Source of the DNA: Coprinus comatus | Taxonomy: Eukaryota > Basidiomycota > Agaricomycetes > Agaricales > Agaricaceae | DNA length: 64,000 bases | Assembly: GCA_034638255.1 (NCBI GenBank) | Contig: JAWPGT010000034.1 | Coordinates: 62,001 to 126,000, forward strand | Direction of reading: 5' to 3' | Shown: positions 36,225 through 47,262 of the stretch, piece by piece | How positions within the stretch are numbered: the first letter of the stretch is position 1 | Layout of the letters: each line of letters begins with the position of its first letter | Translations under genes and position numbers: made by a program | Notes under the pieces: model-generated | Database searches by the model: none | What the model was told of the DNA's origin: nothing | Seen by the model: the letters and a program-made list of their open reading frames with translations, nothing else

Positions 36225-38579
36225 ATGTCTCTCTCTTGTCTCGTCCTATGTGTCACGTTAGCAATATACTCACTCGTTGCTCGTGCTCAAGCCTGGGATA
36301 TCAACTTTCCCCCACAACCACCTGCTAGTGCACGACATAATGTCATAGACGATAACTTCCTTGGAATCTCATGGGAATTGAGTTCTTTTGATACCCTATG
36401 TAAGTCAGAATTTTCCAAGTTTCTCCTTTCCCTGTTTTTATTTATTCATTTAAATATCAATCAAATATCTTGTAGGGGGTAAATCTGTCGACGAACAACC
36501 AAATGCCATGCAGAACTATCTACATAATCTCGTTGTCCGAATGTCAAACCCGTTACGTATTAGAATAGGTGGAAACGGAATGGACGGGTGAGTCATATCT
36601 ATATTCGTCCTCAAAACTCTCGAAGCTCCACAATGATTTTGAAAAGTAAAACTTACAAAAAAAAAAAAACGTAAATAACAGTTCAATTTATGACCCAGAC
36701 TTGGATGTGGTCTTAATGGAATCAGATCCAGAAGCCTATTTCAATGATATCCCAGTCGATTTCGGGCCGAAATTCTTTGATATTCTTAATGGGATGTATG
36801 ATAAAATTGGACCTATGCAGTTCTTGATCGGTTTAAGCATGCGACATCCTCATCGGTTTGACGAAGTAGCTCAGTTGGCTGTGGAAGCGAAAGATAAATT
36901 GGGTAATAGGTTGGATGCATTTCTCCTAGGGAACGTAAGCCCTCTGTCTCTTATCTTATTCCTGCTTTATTCTCTCTTTCACGTGGCTCGAATGTTCAAT
37001 ACGTTTCTTTAACAGGAACCTGATTTGTACGCTGGTCACGGAGAACGAGACGCCTATTCAATAGAAGACTATGTAAGTCATTTTTCTAAGTAAAATCAAC
37101 ATAATCATTACCAAATCGTCCAATGGAAACTTCAAGGTTCCAGAAATTGGTGAACTTGTTAATGTTCTTCGTTCTGCCGATGTTCTTGGTGATCAGCCTC
37201 TGGTTGGGGGACCTACTATTTGTTGTCAATGGTGCGTCGCCTTCGAACAATAAAATCATGAGAGACAAAATATACTCATAACCATTATTTTATTTTATTT
37301 TACATAGGGACCTCAATGATATTTTGGAAGCTGGTCTGGATAAATACAAAGACTACAAGTATTACACGTAAGAATCATCATTCCATACTTGCACACAAAA
37401 AAAAACTAACCCAAATTATTTCATTAAATAGGGTTCAACGATATCCGAATCATGCATGTTCTGGCGAGAATGATAGGAATAGGAATATGACATATTATCT
37501 GACTCATAACAATCGTACGTATATTTCACAACCTGAATAACACACAAAGCCGCACCAAACTCAACCCTCGACTTAGTCAACGAATACCTAGGATGGCAAA
37601 TTCCTGGAGTCTTACATGCGCAAAGACTAGGGGTTCCGGTTATCATGTCAGAATACAACAGTGTCGCATGTGGTGGTTCCAGTATTTCTTCAACAGTACG
37701 TCCTTCTCTTTTCCAACTTTTTCACTAAATCAAAAAACGATCAAATCTCATATTCACATTTTCAAAAAACAAAAACAAAAAAAAAAACAGTTCGCCATGT
37801 CAATGTGGGGAATCGATGTAGCACTCAAAGCTTCAACAATGAATTACACAGCAGTTTACCTTCACACAAGAGAATTCGAAATCCAATACAACCTCTTCGA
37901 TCCACCTTCACCTTCAAATTCAACATTATCAGGTTGGCGTACAGGATCACCATATTATTCAGCTCTATTCCTTTCCGAAATCTTAGATCCTTCAGGAATA
38001 ATTGTTGTTGATCTTAATTTGGATAACTCTTCTACTACGAATGAGTTTGCTAATGTTGCTGGGTATGGACTTTATGATAATAATGGAACTACACCTAGTA
38101 GACTTGCTTTATTCAATTATGCAAGTCTAGGTCGCCATAATGATGATGGTGATGGTGATGGTGAAGAAGGTAGAAAAGGAGGAAAGGAAAAGGAAAAGAA
38201 CACTTTAACAGAGGTTTTCAGAATTCCAGAGGGTTTAGCCGATCAAATCGAATATAGGATTTTGACTGCTCCTTCTGTTTGGGAACGTACGGATATAACA
38301 TGGGCAGGACAAACAATTGGACCAATTGGTGATCTCGTAGGAGCTCAAGAAACAATCTCATTAGATTGTCAAAATGGTTGTATGATTGAAGTTCCAGGTC
38401 CTGGTGTTGCTTATGTTCTTTTCGGCTCTGAGAGGTCGGATAGACTTTTCAATGGGAATTCTACTATTGCTGGTTATGCTTTGGCAGATGGAGGAGTTGG
38501 TAGTAATTGTGCTGCATCTTTTACTTCTTTGGTGGTGACTTTGTCTAGTATCGTTGCGGTTGCTTACCTCGTCCTGTAA
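36225..38579 (+). CDS. Glycoside hydrolase family 79, GPI-anchored (580 aa)
   Basis: Nine exons: 36225-36399, 36476-36587, 36682-36934, 37016-37072, 37137-37231, 37308-37367, 37432-37514, 37577-37695 and 37791-38579, summing to 581 codons. A signal peptide covers about residues 1-22 (SLVARAQA). The GH79 clan GH-A landmarks are RIGGNGMDG, FLLGNEPDLYAGHG with the likely acid/base Glu181, and VPVIMSEYN with the likely nucleophile Glu304. A C-terminal beta domain follows (GYALADGG), then a Ser/Cys spacer and a hydrophobic tail (FTSLVVTLSSIVAVAYLVL) typical of a GPI signal. Family members release glucuronic acid from arabinogalactan or glucuronoxylan-type glycans; the exact substrate is not readable. 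An Asp/Gly/Lys-rich insert lies near residues 430-450. Tail-to-tail with the transporter, 145 bp apart. Confidence 0.85.
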
Positions 38580-38724
38580 ACAAAATTCTTCAGAATCCAT
38601 AAACCTCATATACTCTACATTAGATTTTTTTTATACCCTACTACAACACTTTCATTTCACAATACTATTGGTCTAATCATACAAGGGGCATGCGCGAGAG
38701 GAAGGGACTGTCTAATATAAAGTT

Positions 38725-40990
38725 CTAATGCGAAGTAGTTCTAACAACTCCTAATTCCGAAGCATGTTCGTCTGACGTTGGTTTTTGTCTTTTATGACCT
38801 GGAACGCCCACACCTCTGAAGAACAACACCGAAAGAACAACAGCTACAAGTCCAAAAGCACAAGTAGTCCATTGCGCCGCTCTATAACTGTCAATCATAT
38901 CACCACCATTTTCTAAATCCAAACTCATAGTGACGCGATTGAACACAACAGTTGATATTGTTACTCCAAATGATGTTCCAAGCTATTCAAAAGAAGATAG
39001 CCCTCAGAAATTTTATTCAACCCCCAAGAAAGTGGGGAAAGACTCACCTGTGTCATAGTCAAGAACAGGGCGCCAGACAAACTTTGTTCATGTGGTAGTG
39101 AGATCTTGGCAAGGTATAATGTTCCAGATGTGAACACGAGATCAGCTCCAAGAACAGAGATGACGGTAGATGGAAATCCATAAGCCCAGTAGGTGACATT
39201 TGGTTTGATGATCGCAAATAAAAGACATGCAACTGAAGTGCCAACTGTACCAAGTGCTACGCATCATTAAGTCACAAAACATTTAAAAAGGATGAGATAA
39301 AAGAAACCTACTCGTAATAACAATCATTGGCATGTGCCCAGCCATGAACCCGACAAAGATGGTGATTATCAAGCCTGCAACATTCATAGGTACCAGTCGT
39401 ACGACAGTACCTAGAGGACTGAGACGTTCATAGTTTTGGTAATATAACTAGAGATAACTTAATTAAAAGTAGAAAGTTCCGCAGCGTGAGATATACGCAC
39501 TTGTACCCAAAACGACCATCCAATAAATGAGCACCATGTCGTGAATGCAACGATTAGCATAGCCGCAAATCGATAGTTAGCTCGTGCCCAAAGCGAGAGT
39601 TTCATTAAAGGAGGGGGAAGACGGGATTTGAAGTCCCCGCGAGGCGTTTTTACAACTTGTGCTTCCTTCTCCCTATCCCCGCCATACTCCTGTCGGTCTT
39701 CTACTTGCTCTTCCTTAGGAATTCCATCATTATCGTTAAATCCAGTCGATGAAACTTGTGTCGAAGTAGAAGACTTCGCGTTCTCGTCTTGTGCTTTTTC
39801 AAGATACCATTGCCAATACGTAAACACCACACACAACAATACACCCAAAATCAATAACACGATGATGTCTATATGCCTTCGTTTAATTACATCAATCATC
39901 AAAAGAATCGCGCGAGACACTCACACGCTGTCGCCCATCCAGCTGACTCTCCTTCTCCAAGTACGAACATGATCAGAACGAGGCCAGCTGTTATCAGAAG
40001 CGCTCCTAGCCAGTCAACCTTCTTTTCTGCCAATGGAACTGAAGAGGTATCATCCTTGTCGATACAAAGCAGACCACCAATAAAACAAGCACAGTTGATA
40101 CCAGCGAACAAGAAAAATACTGATCGCCATGATGCCCTATAATAAATATAAATAAGTCATGGCACATCAGATGTACTATAGGAAATACATACGCGGTCCT
40201 TTCAGTCATTACGCCACCTAAAACAGAACCAAATGCAGCACCAATAGGAGCACCGGCTCCAAATGCTGCGAATGCCCATGAACGAGCTTTTGAAGTGGGA
40301 ACGCATTTGCCAATATTCCTAACTGCAAGGGTGTTTCGTTAGATCTCCCACACATAAAGAAAAATCCTTGGACATACAGAAGAAGGTATGGTGGCGGCTG
40401 CGCCGATACCCTGGATAGCTCTTAGCACGATCAATGTGTTAATACCTACACATATGTATATATGAGACAGTTTGGGGATAGATGATTGTAACAATTTACT
40501 CACTGTTCGCAAAGCCACAAGCCAGTGTGAAAGTTGCTAGTATAAATGTACCTATGAGGTATCCTTTTTTACGCCCGTGTAGATCGGCTAATCTGCCGCA
40601 GATCAAAAGCAGGCACCCCTATGAACGACTCAGTCAACGCTGAGACTGGAGAGAAAGGAGGCACTCACTGAACTCAATGGGTAGGCAGATACGACCCATT
40701 GCATCATAGACTCATTAGCACCGAAATGCCGTCCCACAGTGGGTAACACTATTGATACAGCTGTACTATTTCCCGTCTACGCAAGTTCTGGTTTGTCATC
40801 ACAAAGAAAATTTGTATTGACTTACATTGATCACCATACTCAACGCAACAACGATGACAATGACGACCGAGACGAAAGCACTGCGATGAACGACGCGGTA
40901 GCCTGCATCGCGGTTAAGTTGGTCTTGGTTGTGTTTTCGAATTTGTTTTTCTGAGGGAACTTGAAGTTCCAATGGTTTGTGGTCGCCCAT
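38725..40990 (-). CDS. DHA2-type MFS transporter (Amf1/Atr1-like) with an apparent frameshift
   Basis: A multi-exon minus-strand gene beginning MGDHKPLELQVPSEKQ at 40990 and ending at 38725. Exons readable by homology include 40826-40990, about 40669-40752, 40504-40618, 40378-40445 and 40193-40322, then at least five more. Family landmarks: SMMQWVVSAYPLSS, GRLADLHGRKKGYL, LRAIQGIGAAATIPSS, FGAGAPIGAAFGSVLGGV, ASWRSVFFLFAG, 14 or so membrane helices and a cytoplasmic acidic loop. DHA2 proteins export drugs or move small cations across the plasma membrane. At about 40294-40296 the frame changes by one base between LGILANAFP and SKARSWAF, two parts of the same conserved stretch. The exon 1-2 junction also does not give a fully family-like join. 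It is probably a pseudogene or a damaged allele. Confidence 0.7.
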
Positions 40991-41258
40991 AATGGAGGTT
41001 GAGGTCAAAAAGAAGAAAATGAAATTAGGAAGCCGGGTCTCGAGAAATAGCCGTCTAGTCAGACGACCACATGGAGAAAGTTAAACGTGGAATTAATCCG
41101 TCTCGGAAGAGTGCAAATCCGCTGCTTTGTCATAACGAAGAGCTCATTGATATACGGCGCGCATGAATATAAGTATAAGAAATTAGTATGACAGATCCAT
41201 TATAAAAGCCCTTGGGCAAACTTTTGGCTAGTAGTAACCCCTCTAACATCTATCTCAT

Positions 41259-41737
41259 TTACTCCTGGATCTTCGCAAGAATCTCAGAGTCCTTGAACAG
41301 GTAGTACTCCTATTCAACAACATTAGCTCAGGCCCGATGTCCAAATGTACACACTCACCTCCTCGCCGACCTTGATTGGGTTTCCGCCCCAGCCAGGGAG
41401 AAGAACACGATCACCAGCCTTCACGTTAGGGGTAATGAGGTCGCCCTTGCTGTCGCGAGCACCAGGCCCAACTGCAATGACGGTGGCTTCAGGAAGAGGG
41501 TTGCTCGTCGCGGAGCTGGGGAGGAAGATTCCAGAGGCGGTTTTCTATAACAAGTTCAGGTGAGTATATGCGTCCAAGACGGAAGAAGGATGAAGACAAA
41601 CAGTCTCTGGCTTGAAGCGCTGGACGAGAACGCGATCAAGGAGGGGAACAAGGGATTTGATGGACTTGAATGTAGCTTGTGCGGCCTGCTCACTGTAAGC
41701 AACGGTAAGGACGACAACGAATACGTGAACATACCAT
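41259..41737 (-). CDS. HSP10: Mitochondrial 10-kDa chaperonin (Hsp10/GroES)
   Basis: Four exons on the minus strand: 41735-41737 (the ATG alone), 41602-41685, 41359-41544 and 41259-41309, summing to 108 codons (107 aa, the family length). It caps the Hsp60 ring during folding of imported proteins in the matrix. Sequence landmarks: FKSIKSLVPLLDRVLVQR, the mobile loop KTASGIFLPSSATSNPL, ATVIAVGPGARDSKGDLI, VKAGDRVLLPGWGG and EEYYLFKDSEILAKIQE. The one-codon first exon assumes acceptor GTGAGCAG, giving MAAQATFKS; a slightly earlier acceptor would add one residue. A heat-shock-element-like site lies 50 bp upstream. Confidence 0.93.
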
Positions 41738-42129
41738 GGTTGTTGAGGATGATGAGAGAGTAAAAGCAAACTTATACCCTCGACGTGGAATGTTCCCGAT
41801 TTTTCACCTTCTTCTGGTCACGTGAATATGTTCTCGGGACGCGTCGTTAATTGCAGGGACGCGTCGAGGGCGGCAGGACTCTGATCAAGAAAACAAAACG
41901 TGGGCTTTTGCTTATTATACTTGCAACTCAAGGCCTCATGTACATATATATGAAGTAAGGGTGTTCTTAAATACATATAACTCTGCGCCAATACACAGCC
42001 GAGGCAGTTATTCGCATCTGCTCACTCACTCAGTACACGTTCTCGTCCGGTACCTAGTATTTTGACCCTGTTGACACGTAAAATACCCTCTCGTAAAATT
42101 CTTTGTTACTTACTTCCTACACATCCTTC
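41738..42129. promoter_or_regulatory. Divergent promoter between Hsp10 and the F-box-like gene
   Basis: Position 41787-41796 is GGAATGTTCC, an inverted pair of heat-shock-factor half-sites (nGAAnnTTCn) about 50 bp before the Hsp10 ATG, with further TTC units at 41802-41814. Two direct copies of GGGACGCGTCG lie at 41836-41846 and 41856-41866, 20 bp apart; their ACGCGT core is the MCB element bound by MBF in yeasts. Factor binding is inferred from motif only. Confidence 0.5.
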
Positions 42130-44005
42130 ATGCCACGACTACCAGCAGAGATTATCCATTCTCTAATAACTACCTACTTCTCACCAACAACGGACTCGAA
42201 AACCTTAAAAGCTCTCTCACTCACTCACTCCCTTATTCTTCATTCAGCTCGTTCCATACTTTTTGAGAATATTCGTCTATCAAGACATCCATCAGACGAC
42301 GGGGTTCGACCTTTCCTATGCCACGCTTTTTCCACTCTCCTTCAACGTTCACCAGACATTGCAAAATATGTCAAGAAATTAATAATAATAGAGGGCACAA
42401 TTCTCAATCCTTGGTATGGAGATAAGAGGTATTGGGTGTCTTCGGAGGATGAAGACTTGCCATTCATTTTACGCATGGTATCACTCGGGCGAGCCTTGCC
42501 CGACGTCGAATCCACCCCCAGCCAAACTCCGACGGCAAACGACGTTGAATGGGATGGAGTCGGACTTCGAAAACTTGAAATTCTTGGTGTTGGAAAGGGA
42601 ATGATGGATTGGAACAAACTCAGTCCAGAGTTAAGGATGGCATTTAGTGATGTAATGAAAAGAGGGAGGTTGGAAGATATCAGACTTCTTGGAGTTAATA
42701 ATTTCCCTCTCCATCATCTGAGGAATTGTCTAACCTTGCATAACGTTTGTTTTGGATGGATGGATATTCAACCTCAACCAGAACAGATTGAAAACGAAAG
42801 CTATCTATCGGAAATTAACCCCGATTCCATTTTGGAAGACGTTCAACACGCCTCTACTATAGCCGAACGAAAACCCAAAATTCGGTATCTGGACCTCTGT
42901 TATGAGCATAACGGAAAACAAGGAACAACCCTTATTGAACACCTTGTTGCTCCAGGCTCTCCTCTTGATATATCTAGCCTCGAACACATAGTTCTCAATG
43001 GAGATAGCTACCATGGCATCCAAACATTACTCATGTACTGTGCAGATGAGCTTCGAACCTTAGAAATTCGCAGTACGTTTTTTTTCGATATAATATTTAA
43101 AACACCCTCTTTATACATTTATTATAGATAACGAATACCCGATACCCGAACCACCAACACACATCTCATTAACACCTCTCTCGTCACTAAATAACCTCTG
43201 CCTTTTAATACCAATCATAGATTGGGACAACATACATCCTGATCCAATTCCATGGCTCCAACATCTTTTATCAACTCTACGCGTTCCACAAGGAAAATCC
43301 CAGTCCCAAACCCAATCACTTCATCAATCGCAATCATATAATACCAACACCAATACAGAAATGAGTGGTCATCATACGACACTCAGTAATCCCAATCTTC
43401 AATCCCTCCATATCATTTTCGACATTGACCGTATGAATTTATTGAGCAAAATTGATGTCGAACATTGGAAAATTTTGAATGATGAACTTTGTCGTTTACT
43501 TCAATCTTCCACTTCCTCCGAATCGTCATCATCATCATCAAATCAATTCCAACCACTACTAAAGGATATCGAAATCAAACTTTTTATGTTTACCGATATG
43601 GCTGGTTTTCCACAAAGTCCAACATCCGAAGAACTTCCACTTCATCATTTACTCTTTGATAATTTCAATTTATCATCATCACCATCACCATCATTCTTAC
43701 CACCACTAGATTACAACTCTACTAACGACTTAAATAGATCTTCGGACTCTTCTTCTTCTACAGGAACCTCAATCGGTGCTATTACTACTGCTACTGCTGG
43801 TAATAGAAACGATACTTCAAAATTGGATTCGGGTGGGGTAAATAGTGGCAAAAGAAAAGGAAACGGAAAGGGAGAAGATTTAGATATGAGACAATATCTT
43901 GCCAAATTTTTACCATTACTTGAGAAGAAAGAAGGAAATAGGTTATTTGTTTACAGAACCAATCGTGAGTCTTTTTATCGTTATATTCATTCATTTCAAA
44001 ATTAG
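42130..44005 (+). CDS. F-box-like / LRR-type protein (606 aa)
   Basis: Two exons, 42130-43072 and 43128-44005, sum to 607 codons. The N-terminus MPRLPAEIIHSLITTYFSP, then LKALSLTHSLILHSARSILF, has the F-box-like pattern common in agaricomycete proteins (a Leu-Pro start and a helix ending in a Ser-rich turn). Leucine-rich segments follow (LRKLEILGVG, LEDIRLLGVNNFPLHHL, IRYLDLCYEHNG, LEHIVLNGDSY, ELRTLEIR). The second half is Ser/Asn-rich with simple repeats and ends in a short Leu-rich helix. F-box proteins recruit substrates to SCF ubiquitin ligases; the target is unknown and the F-box call rests on pattern only. Confidence 0.65.
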
Positions 44006-44540
44006 TGTGTCATTGTTGGTCAATTGGTACTGATGATGAATGATTAAATGTTAATGTTTAGATATACCCAGGTTATAGGATTATAATTATCTCTGATTTC
44101 TTAGAGAATCCGCTTAGAAGCGTGGTGAATCGTGAAAAAGATTCAAGAATTATTGGATACCAACCCAGCGGATACCGTATAGATACTTTTTAGCATTATT
44201 TTAGCACCATATCTTAATAGGACCTTTCGTATAATTTGTCAAGTGTTTCAGTAGTTCTGTCTGGAACCTAGTGTCGATCATCAAAAACGCTGATAAAGTA
44301 TCTAAGAAAGTCCAACAATAACACAGGCGATCTAAAATTAAAGCTGTGTAACTGCCTTGGTGGGAATCATCAATCAAGTACAAGGACCACGAGTCGATTA
44401 GCGCTCACAAATAGATAAAAAGGGATTTCGCTGATAGGTTGAACTACATAGTACTTTCACCAACCTCTTCCACGGACCTTTCTCTAGCACCGATCACCTG
44501 TCGAACACCTACTCAACGTTAACGTTAACGTTCAACTACT
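44006..44540. other. Intergenic upstream of ISGGQF copy 4
   Basis: No gene recognised. A GATAAAAAG run at about 44415-44423 is ~120 bp before the start and may be the TATA box. The leader has two overlapping GTTAACGTTAACG palindromes near 44517-44531. Confidence 0.35.
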
Positions 44541-45510
44541 ATGTCTTACAACGGATTCTTTCAGAACTGTTATGATTTTGATATCAGTGGTGGACAGTAC
44601 TATACGGTACATGGTTCGAATACAGTCACCAATACCGACAATTCACTTACCTTGAATGGAAATGATAACATTGTGAGGAATCAACCGACAATGTATACCC
44701 AACAAAATCAAGTTTCATGTGAGTTCAAATTTGATTCCCTTTTGATTTCCAAAATTCTGAACATTCTCATCGGATTCGCGGGGAACCCTTTTTTTTAGCC
44801 AATTTTACTGGTAACGGCAGTGGTATCACTCCAAACTCTTTTACACAAACCACTCATAATATGTGGAATTCAGATGGTACTCATACCAGCAGTGCGTTCT
44901 CGATTTTTTATTCTTCAGATCAAAAAAAAAAATTACTAAAGATTATCTTTCAGACACATATTCAGCTCAATCTCAATCTCAATCTCAATCTCAATCACCC
45001 CCATCCTCTGTACCTTACATGACTCAAGAACAACTGCATAGATCCAGACTTCAAAACGACAGTGAACTTGTACAGTACTACCGCGAACTCTTACACTATC
45101 AAAGCCTTATTCAAGAGTGTGAAAAAAAGGCTAAACTTTATGACGAAATTGAAAAACGCTATTGTTCTAGAAACACGTCTACATCTACATCATCTACATC
45201 ATCTACATCCAACTCCAACTCCAACTCCTCCAGCACCACTACACCCTCACCTCAGTCCCCTCCCCCTCCTCCCAGTTACTATAGTAATGGTAGTCACAGT
45301 ACTCAAAGTCCGTCGCAGGAGCGGAGAAGGGGGGGTAATAGTTCAACTTCTGCTTCCGCTTCTGAAAGGTATCATGGTGGGGATCGTGATCGTGATCGTG
45401 ATGGGGATGGAGTTGATAACATAACTAATCATCTTCAACAACAACATTTGAATTCTAATTCTTCATCTTCGCAGTACTATTCTAGGTCTGATATTAACCC
45501 AGCTCTATGA
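44541..45510 (+). CDS. ISGGQF-motif small coiled-coil protein, copy 4 (270 aa)
   Basis: Three exons, 44541-44718, 44799-44876 and 44954-45510, sum to 271 codons. The motif is GFFQNCYDFDISGGQYYTV, then HGSNTVTNTDN, with the Gln/Asn linker NQPTMYTQQNQ. Exon 3 opens with a (Gln-Ser)n run encoded by repeated CAATCT. A charged helix follows (LVQYYRELLHYQSLIQECEK, AKLYDEIEKRYCS), then a long Ser/Thr/Pro/Gln-rich tail with an RDRDRDGDG stretch that makes this copy the largest. The phase-1 introns and exon 2 start match the minus-strand copies. No localisation signal. Function unknown. Confidence 0.72.
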
Positions 45511-45852
45511 TAACGTACTTTCATCATGAACTATGTACTCTCTGTATTTGTATCTTTTGAATTTAGGTACTTGCTTAGTATTTATGTTTGTCCTCAGAAG
45601 TTCTCGACTCTACTATTTGAATCTTAAACAAGGTGTCGTTATTTCTATTAAGTTTCGATACAAGATCGAGAGTTACCTTATGCTCTTTTCATCAAAGTGA
45701 CCTAGGATACCATTCTATGGATCAATTTAAATCAGGTCTGGTGCTTTGTCCTCTGAAAGTGTAACGAAGTTGTTGAAAGCAACTTAGTTACTGCACTGCC
45801 ACTGCCGATCAAAAATCATCTACAAACGGGCCCAATCCGGCAACTGTTCTAC

Positions 45853-46813
45853 TACGTCAGTAAAAATTCTCATGTAATGCCTGTGTATATATACTATACA
45901 ATCCAATACCTACAGCCATACCTACTAGGTCTGGACAGCCTAGTAGGTTTGGGAATGCCTATGTATGTCTAGTTTTGAATTCAGGCCTGGTAGACCTACT
46001 AGGTAACTCATATATTACAATAACTACTATGTTTTATCATATATATATATGTATTATAATACATGAGATTTGGCTTGAACAATGATAAAAAGGTATCCTG
46101 AGTTTTGACTTCTTCTGGATGTTTAGTGAGTTTTTCCACGATATTATTTATACACCTATATTATTTGTATTTAAATTGTGCGAATTATTAATTTAATATA
46201 TTACAACAAGTGAGGTTTGAACCTGCACTCTTGGGAAGTCTACATACAGTACGTAAATGATGCTAATACCACTGAACTACATAAGTAACGTTTTTATTTC
46301 ATTTTAATTCAATATCATCTTTTCTGACCTCCATGCTTCATCTCTATTCTCCCTATTCGACTCCTGACTCCTGAGTCTATTGATACATTATGATACCTCA
46401 TATGCTTCTCCAATATCCCCCCATTTTAAAAAAGAAGATCCTAGCAATAAACTAAACTAATCATATAACATTCAATGAATACATACACATATCTACACAT
46501 ACCTACACCATACCTACTAGGTATTGATGTAGGTATTAGAAATAAGTACTATGGATGAGAAAATCTACTACATGTGGTTCATGCATGGTACACAGCTACT
46601 AGCCATACCGCAGGCATCAAAGCCACCTAGCACGGATCTTACCAGGCATGTTAAAATCTAGTATATTCCGTAAATACATACAAAAAAATAACAGTTTTCT
46701 ACAGGTATATGACATACCTACTATAGATTTAAGCTAGCATACATAAAAATGTAAAATAAATAGTATGTATTACAGGCTTGTATAGGCCTTTCTTTCGGAT
46801 TTTTACTGACGTA
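45853..46813. mobile_element. MITE-like DNA element with 15-bp terminal inverted repeats
   Basis: The ends are perfect inverted copies: TACGTCAGTAAAAAT at 45853-45867 and its complement at 46799-46813. Imperfect similarity continues inward for ~35 bp (GCCTGT...ATATACTAT on both sides). Terminal TA on each side fits a TA target duplication of the Tc1/mariner type, which is an inference. No transposase is encoded. The interior is AT-rich and holds four ACCTACTAGGT-like palindromes (about 45925, 45948, 45994 and 46513) and a tRNA-like segment. Confidence 0.65.
46201..46289 (-). other. tRNA-like segment within the MITE-like element
   Basis: On the minus strand it shows an A-box-like TAGTTCAGTGG and a B-box-like GGTTCAAACC about 50 nt downstream, the internal promoter of a tRNA. 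The T-arm nearly pairs, but the acceptor stem pairs poorly, there is extra sequence between the arms and no confident anticodon loop. It is most likely a tRNA pseudogene or SINE-type head rather than a working tRNA. Confidence 0.3.
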
Positions 46814-47262
46814 CTTTTTGAGCTTTTAGATACTTATTCGTATGTTTCGAACTTTAGTCACCAAATCGACTTTAGGTCCAATGATAGAAATAGATACTGG
46901 GCTCCGTAGTCATGGACAGCTCAAGGTCTTGGATTCCAATGTCTCCTTTCCGTACTATATTTAAGTTAGGGATAACCGACTGAAAACAAACGCATCTAAA
47001 ACATGAACATGCCAAGAGTAACGGACCCTGCCAGTCAGTAGAGTTGCTACTATAGAAACTTATAGAGATGTCCAGGAGATGTCCAAAAAACAATGACGAA
47101 CAAGAAGAACAAGGAACTGAATTGATAATACTACATGGGAAATCTGAAAATTAAGCCGTCCGAGTTGTGGTTAAAAGCCAATTCTCATTGGAAGCAGTCA
47201 AAACTACCTCACACACTACATAGAGTCTTAAACAAATTGAACACCTACTACTAACTAGTACC
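46814..47262. other. Upstream region of ISGGQF copy 5
   Basis: No gene is supported. The last ~110 bp are the promoter of copy 5. Confidence 0.4.
47152..47197 (+). promoter_or_regulatory. Conserved TTAAAAGCC promoter block, ISGGQF copy 5
   Basis: GAGTTGTGG, TTAAAAGCC and ATTCTCATTGGAAG occur in the same order as upstream of copies 1 and 2 of cluster 1, about 85 bp before the ATG. Conservation across opposite clusters suggests shared regulation. Confidence 0.55.

Noticed and set aside
37593..37790. Open frame joining GH79 exon 8, its intron and exon 9 without splicing
   Set aside because: The intron at 37696-37790 has good GT and CAG ends, and the catalytic exon frame (SEYN) only fits the spliced model.
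46201..46289. Functional tRNA gene
   Set aside because: A- and B-box words are present, but the acceptor stem pairs poorly and no proper anticodon loop forms; treated as a tRNA-like relic.
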